Assembly (NCBI RefSeq): GCF_021018895.1
Contig: NC_079376.1
Coordinates: 14,013,001-14,077,000 of the forward strand
DNA from: Seriola aureovittata
Taxonomy: Eukaryota > Chordata > Actinopteri > Carangiformes > Carangidae
Length of the DNA: 64,000 bases
Reading direction: 5' to 3'
A model generated the notes under the pieces. It saw nothing but the letters and a program-made list of their open reading frames with translations. It had not been told where the DNA came from and ran no database searches. This document shows, piece by piece, positions 15,169-31,603 of the stretch (the first letter of the stretch is position 1; each line of letters begins with the position of its first letter). The position numbers and the translations under genes were made by a program.

Positions 15169-16938
15169 AAAGTTGTGATTTCCGTGCCCCAGACTACCCT
15201 CACAGGAGTCTTTTCTTTGGAGAGGGACCGCGGTCGCTTCCCTTCACAAAACAGCGGCAGGGCCCCTTTTGTCTGAGCAGGGACCGGGACCATCATTAGC
15301 ACTGATTACCGCTGACCAGTTTGACAACCTTATTGACTGCGAGAAAGACTTTTTCATCTAGTCCCCCGGTCGTCCTTATTTTCAATAGAAACGGAAATAT
15401 TCAGCCATTTTGTCCCCGTGTCTTGAAAGAGAGGCAGCAAAAGTAAAAAAAAAGAAAGAAAGAAAGAAAAAAAAAGCCTCCCAACCCCATTTATTTCCCT
15501 TCACTTGTTTCCTCTCTCTCCATACAGATTTAGCCTCTGTGTTGTTCCAGCTGACAGACTTTTGTCTGTTTAAGAAGTTACTGTTGCCTCATTAATTGCA
15601 AATAGGAGGGAACCAGGTGTCTGTCCCATCAGTCGGAAAAGCTCAACTTTAACTTCTGCTTTTGTCTGCTTTTGCTCACTTTGCTTTATCCCGGTTGTCA
15701 CTACACATGGGCTTAGCAGTGAGCAATTTGTTCTGGTTTTAAGTCTCTTAGTCCAGTTGAAATGTTTACTACTCTGTGCAGATAAATATATTTTACTGAT
15801 ATTGTTTTCACCCCGGAGAAGGATTTTATAATCCCAGATTTAAATTTCGAAGGATGCTGCAAAAATAAGTAAATATCTATGTTAGTCAAAAATTACCTGT
15901 TGCAGAAAATATAATAGCTTTAGGCTATAGCACTAGAGGAGAGTAGTAGCTGTTATATTGTGTTAGGCTAATTCTCTATAGTGTGAAATTACATTGAAGG
16001 AGTTAGACTGCTAAATCGAGCAGAAAACATAAACCTGTTTTCAATTTAAATGAAAAAATAATCTATGAAATAAACAGATAGCCCATAATTTGTAATTGTA
16101 AGATAATGCTATATTTGTGCATTAGCGCTACACAAATTCAACAAAACATGATACTGATTTAACCATAATAAACCTGTCATGAGGGGGGCTGTAACCCTTT
16201 TTTATTTATGTTCGTTGCAGAGATGCATTTGCACCGTGCTGCTGATTACTAGACCACAGCCTGGGTGTCTTGGGAAAATGGACACTTGCACGATTTAAGA
16301 TGCCTGTTTCTCTATCGTCTAAAGCTCATTTCCACAATCTGTTGTGTTTTGATCTGTATGAGCTCTCTCGCAGATCATCCGGGTTAGTGAGTCGGCCTCT
16401 CCGTGACCTCTCGCTGTCACCCTGCGTTACAGGACACCAAGCGTGTTGGCCAATTAGGCCTCGCTCTAAAACGTGTCAGGGAATATAGCGGTGTGATATC
16501 ACGAAAAGTTTTCTCTTCATGAAAACAGCCAAGAGGATTTTATATAACAATATTAATATTTTCCAATTTTATTGATCACTTTGTGTCTTTTTTTTCCACA
16601 CGACAATGCAAAAAAAAAAAAAAAAAATTAAAATTTATACTCTCTTCATCAACAATTATTTTATTAAGTTATCTTTACTTTTTTTTTTTCTTTTACGGAA
16701 ACACATTTTCACTAAAGCGCGCATGCTCAACAGGTTCACCTGTGTACAAGGTAAGTATTAAAAACACCAAGCAAATGAATATGAAATTCGAAGAGACAGA
16801 GCAGATCGTTTTAAATAGGCAAATAAACATTATTTATAAAACTTTGAAAGTAAAGTAAAAATATCACAGTTCTTTTTCAACATGAAATACCCACAGAGAA
16901 CAGCAGGTTATAGGCGCTCGGATGCATTCATCCCTTTT

Positions 16939-16940
<2 letters not shown>

Positions 16941-16974
<34 letters not shown>
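16941..16974. repeat. poly(T) tract
   Basis: 34 consecutive T, about 270 bases beyond the candidate six6 poly(A) signal. Confidence 0.95.
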
Positions 16975-16979
<5 letters not shown>

Positions 16980-17243
16980 TTTCTTCTTTTTTACGTTTCA
17001 TCTCGGGGCGTTGGTTTATTAGTCCGTGAATATGATTCGTCCGTATTAAGTTCAGTTATCCACACGTGGGTAAAACGCAAACAAAAGTATAGTAGGTCTA
17101 AAAGGATAAGGACGGGCAGTCAGATCACATCCCCTCATGTTTTGGCAGCCGTCAAATATCAGTCAATATCAGTTTGTATGTGTCTGTGTATGTGTGTATG
17201 TGTTTTTTTTTTTTTTTAACTCAACGCAGGCACTATGACTTGT

Positions 17244-17249
17244 TTTATT
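17244..17249 (-). terminator. candidate six6 poly(A) signal
   Basis: AATAAA on the minus strand, 56-61 bases after the six6 stop codon. A very short 3' UTR would result, so more distal signals further left may be used instead. Confidence 0.35.
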
Positions 17250-17304
17250 AGATTGTCTTTCACTCGTATCCCTCTTTAATTCATCAACACCCTCGATCTG
17301 CCCG

Positions 17305-19647
<2,343 letters not shown>

Positions 19648-19679
19648 GGGGAGAAAAAGACAGTCAAGCCCCCTCCGAT

Positions 19680-19930
19680 GATTTCCTATTGGACTTGGCA
19701 GATTGGCTGCCCGGTTGCCATGGATGCACGTCAATCACTGTCAAGTTCGGCCAATCAGGCGGAAAGGAGATCTCAGCACCTCCCTTTTTAAAAATAATAT
19801 AAACATTTTGACCTTTTTGCTTCGCAGTCTTCAAACGTTTAGCTGCCCCACCGTGCTTTCCAAACAACCGCTGCCTTTGTGCGGCGGGCGGTGTTAAAGA
19901 AAGACTCTTCAGTCTATATAGTGAAGTGCC
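19680..19930 (-). promoter_or_regulatory. probable six6 promoter region
   Basis: About 420-660 bases upstream of the six6 ATG. ATTGG at 19686-19690 and at 19702-19706, and CCAAT at 19752-19756, are three CCAAT-type boxes within 70 bp. Between them GTTGCCATGGATGC (19714-19727) resembles an RFX X-box. TATA-like strings lie further upstream: TATATAG on the minus strand near 19914-19920 and an AT-rich run near 19790-19802. The transcription start is not determinable by eye. The boxes are seen; their use as promoter is inferred. Confidence 0.5.
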
Positions 19931-20570
19931 AAAGCAGGCAAACACGCTCAGCTCAGTCTCCCTTTACAGCTCTTGAAACAGGCAAAATGACACATCCCCG
20001 CTGACTATAGGCTGCCCCCGTCCTGCCCTGAGATCACTAGATAACATTAGGCAGTGTTGTGTACATTTTAGACAATATTTACACTGTAGATATTTATACT
20101 GTGTTTAGCTTGCTCCACTCAGTTGTGACATTTATATTGACCTCACTTGTGATGGGCTATATTTTTTAATCCACAGTCTCATTAGTCCTATAGGTTAATA
20201 GGCCTACTAAAGCCCACATTGTGAGGGGGTTTTATCCTACAATCTAAATGTATGCCTCCTTTTTTAAAAATAAGATTATAGTTCATTTTTATATCCAGAT
20301 ATGTTCAATATCCTTTTATAGACTAAATCATCAATGATAAATTGTTGAGTTTTTTTTTTTTTTTAAATGGTCGATGTGGCTTTTATTTCAAAACACAGTT
20401 TCACAACCTTCAAGAGAGTTAGTCCCCACGTTTGTTTTAAAGCTCACAAAATCTTTATTTATTAATCATAATAAATTACATTAAAGCCTAAGTTATGATG
20501 ATGCATGCTCTTTTATGTGGGACAGGAATAAATGCTCTTTTTGAAAACACAGGCTAATTGACTGCTGTTA

Positions 20571-20571
<1 letters not shown>

Positions 20572-20605
<34 letters not shown>
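20572..20605. repeat. (TG)n microsatellite
   Basis: 17 GT units. Confidence 0.95.
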
Positions 20606-20942
20606 GGTGTGCCCTGCAGACTTACAGTAGCTTATATTTACAATATGGTTGTATCAGTACCGACAGCATCAGCGCAGGGAGGCTGCTTCCAAGCTGTGAT
20701 GGCTGTAAAACGTAGCAGGGGAGAAACGTTGTATTTGTGTGTATATAGGATTATCACGGTCCTGCCAGGCTACTCGGCTTTAGTATCAGGCACACTCCGT
20801 TTTGTGCACAGGCTGATTTAGTAAATAAGAGGGCGGATAGATAGCGCAGATGGTTTGAAGTGTCGGGTCAGATTATTTCATGGCTGGATACAGTAGTAAA
20901 GTTCATTCTGACGGAAAAGCCTGATATTATTTTCACAGATAC

Positions 20943-20977
20943 ACCCCCCCCTCACACACACACACACACACACACTC

Positions 20978-21009
<32 letters not shown>
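20943..21009. repeat. (C)n-(CA)n-(CT)n compound repeat
   Basis: C run, then about 12 CA units, then about 17 CT units with one CCCT break. Confidence 0.95.
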
Positions 21010-21419
21010 TCTATCGTGCATGCGCATGCACGCACGCCCCACACACTGGAGCTAAATCCCCTTCGGGCTCTTTTTGCATGAATTATAGACTCTTGATGCG
21101 GGGTTATGAAATGCCTTCTGCGCAGGAAGCTGCTCATTCTCTTGCTGGTTTTCTGGAGACTGCATCATCATTACAGATTTAAAAAAAATCTTAATAATAA
21201 AGGATGATGATGGTGCCTATGTGTTCGTAATAGATTGGCCTGCTTTGACAAAGAAATAGGTCGCATCATCTTTATCAAAGTGCCCATTTATAGCAGATAG
21301 AGTGGCCACTATGGAGGAGAAGCGATGAACAGACGATTCTGTCTATCGAGGTCGCAGTTCATTCACCCATGTTATTACAGCAACCGGTAAATATTGGTAA
21401 ATAAAGAATAAGACTTCCT

Positions 21420-21545
21420 TCTGAAGCAGCCGTGGAAGTAAAATGCGAGGGAGACTGACAAGGTGCTGGCCTGAAATATTCAGCTGCCTGTAAATATTTC
21501 ATCCCTGCAGGCTGCACGTCCCAACCTAAATTTACAAGCACTGCA
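21420..21545. promoter_or_regulatory. candidate six6-upstream regulatory block
   Basis: Complex sequence 1.6 kb upstream of the promoter region, centred on the inverted repeat GAAATATT (21473-21480) and AAATATTTC (21492-21500) flanking CAGCTG, an E-box. Conservation is inferred, not tested. Confidence 0.3.
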
Positions 21546-21829
21546 ATACCTTTTCTAGGAAGCGCGCATCAATAAAATATAGGCGAGTTTTGGATCTCTT
21601 AAACGGAGGGCTGGAAATAACAATTGCAGACTATGCTCTGTAAGCAACACGTCTACCTTATAGGCACTGTTTAAAGATTCATAACGTAAAAAAAAGGTCT
21701 GGTCATGTTTTTTTTCTTCTAGTGAATTTTTGCTTTAGTATTACTGCGCTAATAAACAGGTGGCTATATTCTCCGCGTACTAAGATTGTGGGAAACCCCG
21801 CAAATAGGCCCCTATTTTAATCACCTCCG

Positions 21830-22215
21830 TCATGTAGTGTATGTTTTCACCTGTATCTGTTTGTTTGTTGGTTGTTCTGTTTGTTTTTTTGTCAGCAGGA
21901 TTACGCAAAAAAGTAGACCCTCTGAACCGATTTGCACCAAACTTGTTGGAGGGACTGGACATGAGCCATTAAAGTTTGGTGCGAATCCGGTTGAAGGGGC
22001 GGATCCAGGATTTTTTTTTTTTTTTTTTTTTAAATCAATCTCTTAACATTGAGAGATATAGCATTTCCCGACATTTTTGTCAATTGCTCATGAAATAATG
22101 TAGCTATAGATCTAGGTGTTTAAAAAAAAAAAAAAAAAAAATCAAACATAGGCCTGTTTCTTCAGTTTGGTGCAGATCCTGATAATAATCCGGATCTGGT
22201 GGACGAGATGCTGAA
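21830..22215. repeat. widespread interspersed repeat with internal homopolymers
   Basis: The order TTTGTTTG-rich, CAGGATTACGCAAAAAAGTA, ACCAAACTTGTTGGAGG, GGGGCGGATCCAGGA, poly-T, GATCCTGATAATAATCCGGA resembles a dispersed repeat known from many animal genomes. A 22-T run (22011-22032) and a roughly 20-A run (22122-22141) interrupt it. Confidence 0.5.
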
Positions 22216-24785
22216 TTCGTACGTGAATTCACACATAATTGTATAGGCTACTCATTGTTAATAGAGAGTAACAGTGCACATGGAGCCACCATTTAGGAAT
22301 GTTTACATCAGTATTTCATTCAACTTGCAGCTAATAAAAATTACACATAACAGTAGCGACTGCCACATAGGAATGGTACAATTCACACAGCTGTATATGA
22401 ATTGGACAATACTGACGTCTTCATTACACACGGCAGGTAATTAAACCATACAGCTGTCAGGACTGAAGACAATAAATAAATAAAGCTATAGGCTACTTGG
22501 GAAGAAAAGACACATGTAGGACTGTTTGGCCTTGGCGGATGTAGGCGCTGTACCGAGCGCTGTTATTATAAATGCTCGCTTTCCTCGTGATGGCCTTCCT
22601 CATTTCATTTTTCCCTCCATATAAAATGATACATATTATATTGTCATCTTAAATAGACTCAGGCGAGGTGGTATAAGCTCTACTGTATCTGAATGAGTCC
22701 AGGCCTATGTCACTGTGTCAGGAGATAGTAGGCCTCCTGACACCAATATCTCCGCACATTCAGCACAGCAACACAGTGGTTCTCATTCAAACACATCTGT
22801 TTTTTCACTCTTTTGTCCATTTGTTTCATGGATCCCACTGCCATCCCTGCACCCTGTCTTCTGTCAGACTAAACAGATTTTGATGGTGTTGTAGGTTTCT
22901 ATACCTGTGGGTTTTTTTTAAATGGATGTTTTTATTATTATTATTACTATTATTATTATTTCAATAAAGATTCCCTCGTTTATTTTTGTGCACATAAAGT
23001 TATAACCGCACACTAAAATCAGCGTAGTCTGAACCTCAGGTGAACCAGATTCAAAACAAGAGCTGTAAGGTACAGGGTGTGAACAAAATAACAGGAACAC
23101 CTGACAATATAATCCAACCCAGCATACCTCAAGATGTGGCCTGAAAATAAATAGAAATGTATTTTAACACTGACAGAGCTGCAACAAAAACTAACTTTTG
23201 GAAAAATAACTGCTGCAGGGTTTTTGTGCTGCATTTCATTCATGTCTATGCTTTGAGGTTCTTCTTGTTATCTTGTCAACCCTCTGTAGATATTAGACAG
23301 CAGCATTGTGTTTCTTAATTTAATAAAGGCAAAATATTAACTACAAAAAGTCTTCGACTCCGTAACCACCACAAAGTCCATTTGCTGTCAAGGATCATGT
23401 GAAATGTGGAGTCAAAAATATAATAGCTTTCAAATTAAAGTAAAATAACATAGAATCCCTGTTTAACTTTATGTACATGTAGGTTGTCAACAGTAAGTTT
23501 AATAGTATAAACTGAAGGCTCTGTAGAACTTCATGGACACAACCAGCAGCTTATGAAGCCGATCTGTCAATGCATTAAACTGCCTGAGAAGATTATTTCC
23601 AAGGAAAGCTTGATACACATTAGTTCTTGAAGGTGGGAGGCAGCTCAGTGACAAACAGTAATACAGAGGGGATTACAAGTAAAAAAGAGGGATGATACAG
23701 AACAGAGGTGTGGTGCAGCCTGCTGCAGACCACAGACCTCAGTTTCCTCCCAATTTCCGGTAAGACGCGATACGTACATTTATTCTGTGTCATCATTAGC
23801 ATGTAGCTGGGTCTGTAGCTGCCCTGGGCAGAGGGAGGGAAGGAGTGGGGAATAGTTACATGTGAACAGGCTGGAAATGACCCAGATTCCCTGGGATCAC
23901 TGGAGCAGACGAGACACTACAAGAGCCTGTCACCAACAGCCATCCTGCCACTATCCCATACAGACCTACAGTACCTTTCTCTCTCCATCTGCCCTCCCCC
24001 ACATCACTGCTGCTCTTCATATTCATAAACCCACTGAAATATATGCAACCTTGCACACAGGCAGGAGGCATACAGGGGTTTGCTCATACTAAATGTCACT
24101 GATAATGGCAATCTGAATCTTTACACATAATATCAACTAACATCCACACATACCTTCAGATCTGTCTGTGTAGGCACTGAGCCTGTTCAAAGCACTTAAA
24201 CAGCATCAGGAGAAGGCAGTCAGGGATGTAAAACAGTGCCACACAGTGTAAATGTGTGCTGTTAGTTGCCTGGGGCGGGCAGGCACTTCTGCTTGGCATC
24301 GATGGAGGATGCAAACATCACTGTGCGCGTTCAAAGGCTGCCTGATTTGAGTGTTTTGTTGACTTCTCCCTGTGGGACAGACTGCTTTAACTTAGAGTTA
24401 GCTGTCCCAGCACAGGATTAACTTTCCAATTAAGATATCATGTCAGTAACACTACCCATAACCCCTGGATGACCCGGATGTATTTAAAGGCCAGGCTCGT
24501 GCAGCAGGACTGAACGAGAAGTCACTTCGCTCATATGTTGCCTCGTGGCTCCACAGTGACAGAAGGGTTAAGCCAAAGCTCTCTGAGAGTTGTGTTTTCA
24601 GACCCATTTGCCCTCAGGGCGGCACTAGCTCTCGACGCTGCATTTAATCTGTGGATTTGTGGTAACAGAGAAGACTTCTTATCCACTGACCCATTGGCCC
24701 CGACTGTACGTAATCCAGTGCCTTTCAGTCACACAGCCCTGCTGACACGGATAGCAGGGAGCCAATACACTGCAGCAGTCAGCGT

Positions 24786-24896
<111 letters not shown>

Positions 24897-26650
24897 GCCT
24901 GCCCTGACACACATACTCCCCCCCCCCCAAGCTTTTGTTTCACAGGGCATATACTACACCGCACAGCCAGACCCCTGTTATCATAACCAGAGCACGTGAT
25001 ATTAGACATTATAGCCACAAAGCCAATTCACACATGATGCACTGAATATGTAATTCCATAATGCACATTTCAAAACGGAGATTGCCTGCGGCAGTGAATA
25101 CTTACTCCAGAGTGTACATTCTCAACACTGCCATGAAAAGAGTGATTTTACTAACAGAGCTGTGCATTATGTGCACAGTGAGGCTGTACAAAAGCAGAAG
25201 CGCCGTTACACCTTTGGCAAAGACGTTTTCTGTTGTGTAAATCTGTGCAGTGCTTGTACATATTTCCATAGGCTTTATCAACCATCTGGGGCCTGTAAAT
25301 GTAACTTCACTGAATCTAGCTATTGTCATAGAGCATAAAGGTGGGATCCTATTTCCAAGGTTTCACAGAGTCATCCTCCCCCACTGGTCGCAAATGTAAG
25401 TGAGAGAACATGTTATAGAGTGCATGCAATTATTACATCCATTCCATTCTTGAATGCAGTCAATTTCTGGCCAGATAAAGGGCTTAATGAAACTTGGGTG
25501 AGTGCATGTTGCACACGGCCTACTATATATTACCTGTTTTGTGAGTGTTTGTGTGAGAGGCAGAGGGAGCAGAAATTGCAAATGAACAAATGCATGCTTC
25601 ACCTATAGCACTTGCACAACAAAGTGATTCTGTTAGAGCTAAAATGCCAGACTTGTAATTATGAGCAGTAAATCCTCTGTTCGTATAGTTATATACAGAA
25701 TGCCTGAAATTGAAATTGAACACAGCAGTAATTGATTTTCCACGTACAAAACATACATGAAATTGGCATCCAGTGGTGTGCTTTTCCTGACAATCACCTC
25801 TTTGTTTTCCGTCATAATGAACTAAAATAGCTGAGGGCATTGGTGAAAGGAGGTAAACTGTCCAAAATCGATTCAAACTCAAACATTTTTCTAATGTCCA
25901 ACACAATGGTCTGTTGTCAAACCTGAGTGCAGAGTGACCAGAAATTTAACAAATTCAGAACAAAAAAACAAAAAACAAAAAAAATGAATTGACGCAGTAA
26001 CAGACAAACTGTCAAAACAGGTGGGCTGACTGAATGCTTGGTCTTTGGACTGTACTCTGCTGCCACCCACGCACTTTCTCTTTTTGTATTTTATTCAATA
26101 ACAAACCGTTTACAGTACATCGGGCTTACAATAGAAAAGAATGACTGTGCAGTTTTTACATAACATTTCAAAGTTTCTGGCACAGTTTGTATCGCCATTA
26201 CTGCCAGCGTAAATGGATGGGTTCTAAAGAAGAAACCTCTATGTTGGTTCTGGAGGTATTCAGTTTGTGTGTGACAAGAGCAAACCTCTATTTTCTGGTT
26301 TTCGGGTGTCTTGAATCTGTCTGGAGAGACTCCTCAATGTCTCCTCTCTCTCCTCCTCACTGGTAGGGACAGTGGTCACCCGTGGAGCATTTAGGCTACA
26401 GAGAAGCACCCTCTCTAGAAAAAGAAAAAAACAGAAAAAAAAAAATTCTGTCCATGTCAGAGGATCTTGACGACACCCAAAGGTGACAGGAGTCAAAACT
26501 CATCACAGTCAGGAGGTCCTCTGGCGCCAGGGAGCTACATGATGCGTGAGTCAGGGCACAGGTCACAACGCCGCAGCCATGCCGCCTGGGCCTCACCTCC
26601 ACTTCACATTGTCTAAGAGCCTCTGCTCCTCCTAGTTGGCCCCCCCTCCC

Positions 26651-26816
<166 letters not shown>

Positions 26817-27639
26817 TGACTGTCAATAAATGTCTCTTCTAGCAACAGACTTTGCTCTTTTGTCTGCACTATCGCAGCTTTTTCAACAGTGACCTTTACA
26901 CAGCCTCTTTAGGATATGTGTGATTTAATATGTTGTATGTGAGTAGAAAAGAAGCTTGTATGAAAAATAAACAACTACAAATACTTTCATATAGATATAT
27001 GGCATGCTGGATTCATTTCATGTATTCATTTTGCTGTACGAATTCCCCTAATAACTACCCATACATCTCCAGGCAATTTTACAGAGAGAGAAAAAATAAA
27101 AAGAGAAACCTGGATTGTGTCCATTAGCTCCGGGGAATGATTCATACCATCCCCTCATAGCGCAGTGACTTCACCCTGAGCTCAGAATTACTTTATAGTA
27201 AATGGTACATTCATCACTGCATTACACTCTCCTATACTATAAGGATCAGAAAAACTCCTTCAAGTTGATTAGTTTCCATAAAATGGAATTGTTTCCTCAA
27301 TCTAGGGTTTATATTAGTGTGGAGACTCACTCTGAGAAGAGCCTGTGCGTACAATGCAGCACAATTACACTCAGTGTCTATTGAAAATGGAAATGATTTA
27401 ATTGGATAAAAAATGCATATACGCTCCTTGATTTAAAAACAATAACCTTACCATTAAATGCAATTTAAAATAAAAAGGTATAAAACCAATTATCTTTATA
27501 TACAAAAAAAAACATATTAAAGCATCTTATTTTAAATTACAGATGATGTTTGTGCTTGTGTTACATGGATTTTCCTCAGTGCTGTATCAGATCAAAACTT
27601 GAGCGTGATAATGTGCCTTCTACTTGAAAATGAAGCACC

Positions 27640-27895
27640 AACTCAGATTTGAGAGTTGTTTCCACTACAAGGGGCAGAGGCCAGGGATATCCTGGATTTC
27701 TGGACTCTTAATGTCTGTCAGCTGTGCTTTATTGATGGCTTATGTCAAATGCCATTCTGACAGAGCTCATTAAGATGAAGAGAGTCGTCTAGGTAGAGAC
27801 AGGAGAAGGCAGAGCTGGCAAGCTGCCTGATCACTGTGAGCATAAAGCTCACAACTGTACCTACAGGCTGATGCCTCTGACAGGAGATAGCTGAC
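27640..27895. promoter_or_regulatory. candidate distal enhancer block
   Basis: High-complexity block with TTATTGATGGC, GAGCTCATTAAGATG and TGACAG motifs, next to a GT microsatellite. Candidate only. Confidence 0.25.
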
Positions 27896-27899
27896 AGGG

Positions 27900-27901
<2 letters not shown>

Positions 27902-27943
<42 letters not shown>
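27902..27943. repeat. (GT)n microsatellite
   Basis: 21 GT units. Confidence 0.95.
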
Positions 27944-27947
<4 letters not shown>

Positions 27948-28439
27948 CACAGGCATGGGTGAGTGAGGGCGATGGAGTCCAGAGAGAAAAAGTATATGTG
28001 TATGTATTCATGTCATTGCTTGAGTTATCCAGTGTCACTGAGCAGGTCCCCGCTTGATGCCACGACTACAAACACAACTGACAGGCTGAGAGTCATCTCG
28101 CTTTTGCCACTCACACATACTCAGATATTTAACCGTGCGCAGCCCTCTCAGTGCACCGCGTGGCATCAGCAGTCTTGTGCTACAAGGACAAGGCCCTGTG
28201 GAGACTTCAGAGACCTTGAGAAGATGAGTCAAATGATTTCCTCACTGGTCCTTGCTATTTTATGCCACACAGTGAATGTAACATCCTACAATTTCTTTTA
28301 AAAAGACACAACTATACATTTTATTTGCAGCAGAATTGTCACTCTTGGTATGGTTCTTGCATAAGAAAAATACATTTTACACATCATCATTTAGTGATTA
28401 CTCTCTAATAGCCAGCAGCCAAGGGTCTAATACTACTTT

Positions 28440-28665
28440 CAACAGCTGAATCCATATCTGCTATGGCCAGCGGCGCTGCTGATGAGCTCAGACTGTTATG
28501 TGACATCTTAATATACTGATTAAAAATGCATGTTTGGAGGGTAAGCAGAGGGGTGCTCTGGGTGCTCCTGCCAGGGAAGATTAAATCATGCTACTTAACA
28601 GACATGCTGGGAATTCGGGTCAATGTAAATGAGCAAGATACAAGACACTGAAGTCAGCAGTGGAT
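28440..28665. promoter_or_regulatory. candidate distal enhancer block with OTX/homeodomain-like sites
   Basis: Contains CTGATTAAAAATGC and AGATTAAATCATGC (bicoid/OTX-like GATTA cores) in high-complexity sequence. Candidate only. Confidence 0.25.
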
Positions 28666-31590
28666 TTTTCAACAAGACAAAAATAATCATATCACGGGAA
28701 AGAAGAGTATATGATCAATAAAATACTGGCTGTGAGCCTGTGTAGAGGCCAGCTGTGGTGATGGTGATATGGTAGCACTAATTCAGATGCTGAAACCAGC
28801 CTGAACACAGTTTGGTTCAATTAACATTTTATTTTCAGTCAGATCAAGAAAAAAATCCACCCTGAAAATAGCTAGAAAGGTTGGACGCATTCTTGAAAGG
28901 GAGATGAAAGTATCATAAAGCTTAAAGTACTAGTCATGTATTTGTTAAAGAATGTGATACAAGTTTGTTTGTGGTCTCATCGGTATCCAGTTTCATTAAA
29001 GTCCTGCCAAATATTTTGGCACACTGCAGCACATCAGCGCTGACAGCAGCAGCGAGGGAGGCTGAGCCAGTATAAACTGAGACAGTGTTGATGCCATCTT
29101 AGCTTGGGAGTCGCATGGAGAAGGGCCAAATAGATGTGGCTGCTAATCCAATCAGCCAAAACACAACAAGTCCATGTAGACTTTAAGCTCAGCTGATCAA
29201 TAACTGCTCGTTTATTGCCAGACACACACTCACACCTGTTCATGCACAGGTCGACACACACAAATAGACCAAAGCCAAATACAAAACACGCCACACAATT
29301 AAAAACAGCATTATGGCCATTCATTTAAAAGACACACACACACACGCACAAATGAAATGTGCTAGTTCCTGTAAATTCATAATTAAAAATAAATGAAAAA
29401 GTCAAGAATCAAATAAAATAGTAATAATATTAAAAAAATTATATATATAATCATGTTCTTTGTTTATTTATCTATTCATGGATAAGTCAGATGTCTATAA
29501 AGTATAATTGAGTATTTATTAAATATTTCACATAATGCTTGTAATTCTGACTAATTTTAATGTTGGTTTAATTACATATCCATATTAAACAGCCAATAAT
29601 AAACAAAAAACTGGTTCATAAACATTTGACTGAATCGTGCAAATGGCTGTGGCTGCAATTACTTAATATTAATTGTTTACTTTTTTTTCTTTTAAGGGAA
29701 TATGACATGTCCAATTGACAATTAAACTGCATCATAAGGTAATGAAACCAGCAGCGTCGTCTCAACAGGTTGATTTAAAAAATGAGCCAAAATAGAGAAG
29801 GTCACTAAAAATCTTTAAAAGTCCAAATAAATTACCATATTATATCAAAAGCAGCATATATGAGCTTCTCTGGAAAAAAACAAGCTACACTCTTTCCTAA
29901 GGTTATTTTACTATCAAATGTGAATGCCTATATCTTGTTCTAGACAGTTTCTCTACCTTCCACATATAAAGCATGTCTATTGCATACAGTATCTTTCTTC
30001 TTTTTGTGCATTGGTGGGTTCGTGACAGTTTTTAGCATCACCATTTACAATCTTCCAAATGCTTTTAGAAACACTGACTGTCATGGCCTTGTGCTGAATA
30101 ATACAGCTTTATAGAGAGCAGGGGAATTTTCCTCAGGGCACAGGTGTGCCCTGATAGTCTCATAAGCCCCCGGCACCACAAAGAAAGAAAGATGCTTTCT
30201 TGGTGAAAAGGAATAGGGAGGCACGAGGTGGAGAAACAGATCAACAATGGCTTTTTTCGTTTGGGTGTATTTGGTTTTGACCTTCAGTCAGAGCTTCAAA
30301 TAAATGCGAAACTGAGGGGAAATGTGTGATGTTCAAAGATGACCGGGAAAAAAAAAATCTAATTCTTAAAGTGTAATACATTTTCAGACAAATGCGGAGA
30401 CAAAGTGTGCAGGCAATGCCTCTCCACAATCGGCAGCACCAGCAGCTGCAGTGATTTTCTTTTTATGTATTCATACTCTCGAAGACAGACGTGCTGCCCA
30501 CACATATCTATAAATGACAATAAAAATCGATAAGCCTCATGTCAATCGACTGTGACTCAATACTGGCACATTTGTCATGTAAACCTGAATGTAAAGTCTA
30601 TACTGCTGTGCAAATAATCTTTTGGAATATATTATTACAATCAAATCATAATTGAATCAATTGGCTAGAGACAATCTTCTATCTAGTTAGACAGTATACA
30701 TAAATATTTGTGGAAATTTGAGCCAAAAAAATAGAGGTAAAACAAATGATCTTGGACTTTAAACTCTTGTCAGGGTCGTGCTTGACATGCACGGATGGGG
30801 CTGACAAGGTAAGTGGTCAGACTGCTAAGTCAGGCAGTCAGGAGATAGACAAGACACTAAGTGATCGAGGAAAGGAGATGTAGGAAGTGTTTGCTCAGGA
30901 AAATTCAATGAGTCTGTCAGAAAAATCTGAATAACCCCCACACCGGCTCTAATTATTAAATATTACGCATTGGTATAAGGAGGCAGAAGACCGTTTCAAA
31001 ATATACACAGCTCATTGAGTAATCATTGTACATATTTCAGATTATATTTCAGAAAATCAGTATTTCAAATGGCAAATCTGCTAAGCAGTGATGCCTGCAG
31101 GGAGGTGGGCTCAGAGAGATTCTGTCTGTCCTCCCCGAGAGATTACTTTTTTTTCTTTTTTTTTTTGCTGATAGCGCAAAGTGTCTCCATGAGGCTAATG
31201 TTTTATGTCAGATTCTATACTAACTAGAGCATTAGAAAGAAGGAATCCACCTTTACTTTCCCCATAAAAGCATTTTCTTTTCCCACAACACTCAGCACCA
31301 GTGAGGTTTTTAAGTATCGACACAGTTGAAAAGCTGATGACTAGGTTCTAAGTAGGTGCTAGAGGTATACTGTAGAATCCTCCATGATTCACCCTGTTTT
31401 TATCTGTTTTCTCTTCATTTTATTATCCACACTTCAGCTACAAGGAGAGCTAGACAAGTGAATTGATGGGAGGGTGGAGCAGGGAAGGGAGGGGGGGTGA
31501 AGGGGAGTGATAAGGAAGAAAACAAAACAAAAAGGAAAACAGACAAGGAGTGCCAAGCTCTGAAAACTGGCATGCTGCAGTTGTATGTCA

Positions 31591-31603
31591 GTCACCTAGC
31601 AAC
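31591..31603. promoter_or_regulatory. RFX X-box-like site
   Basis: GTCACCTAGCAAC is close to the RFX consensus GTYNCCATGGCAAC, with both half-sites recognisable. It lies in the desert 12 kb upstream of six6, whose promoter also has an X-box-like sequence. Confidence 0.35.

Larger units (their letters stand above)
13261..17243. other. intergenic 3' flank of six6
   Basis: No gene. Complex, non-repetitive blocks at about 14.55-14.76 kb and 16.2-16.5 kb (the latter with GGCCAATTAGGCC at 16448-16460) are candidates for conserved regulatory sequence. Confidence 0.4.
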
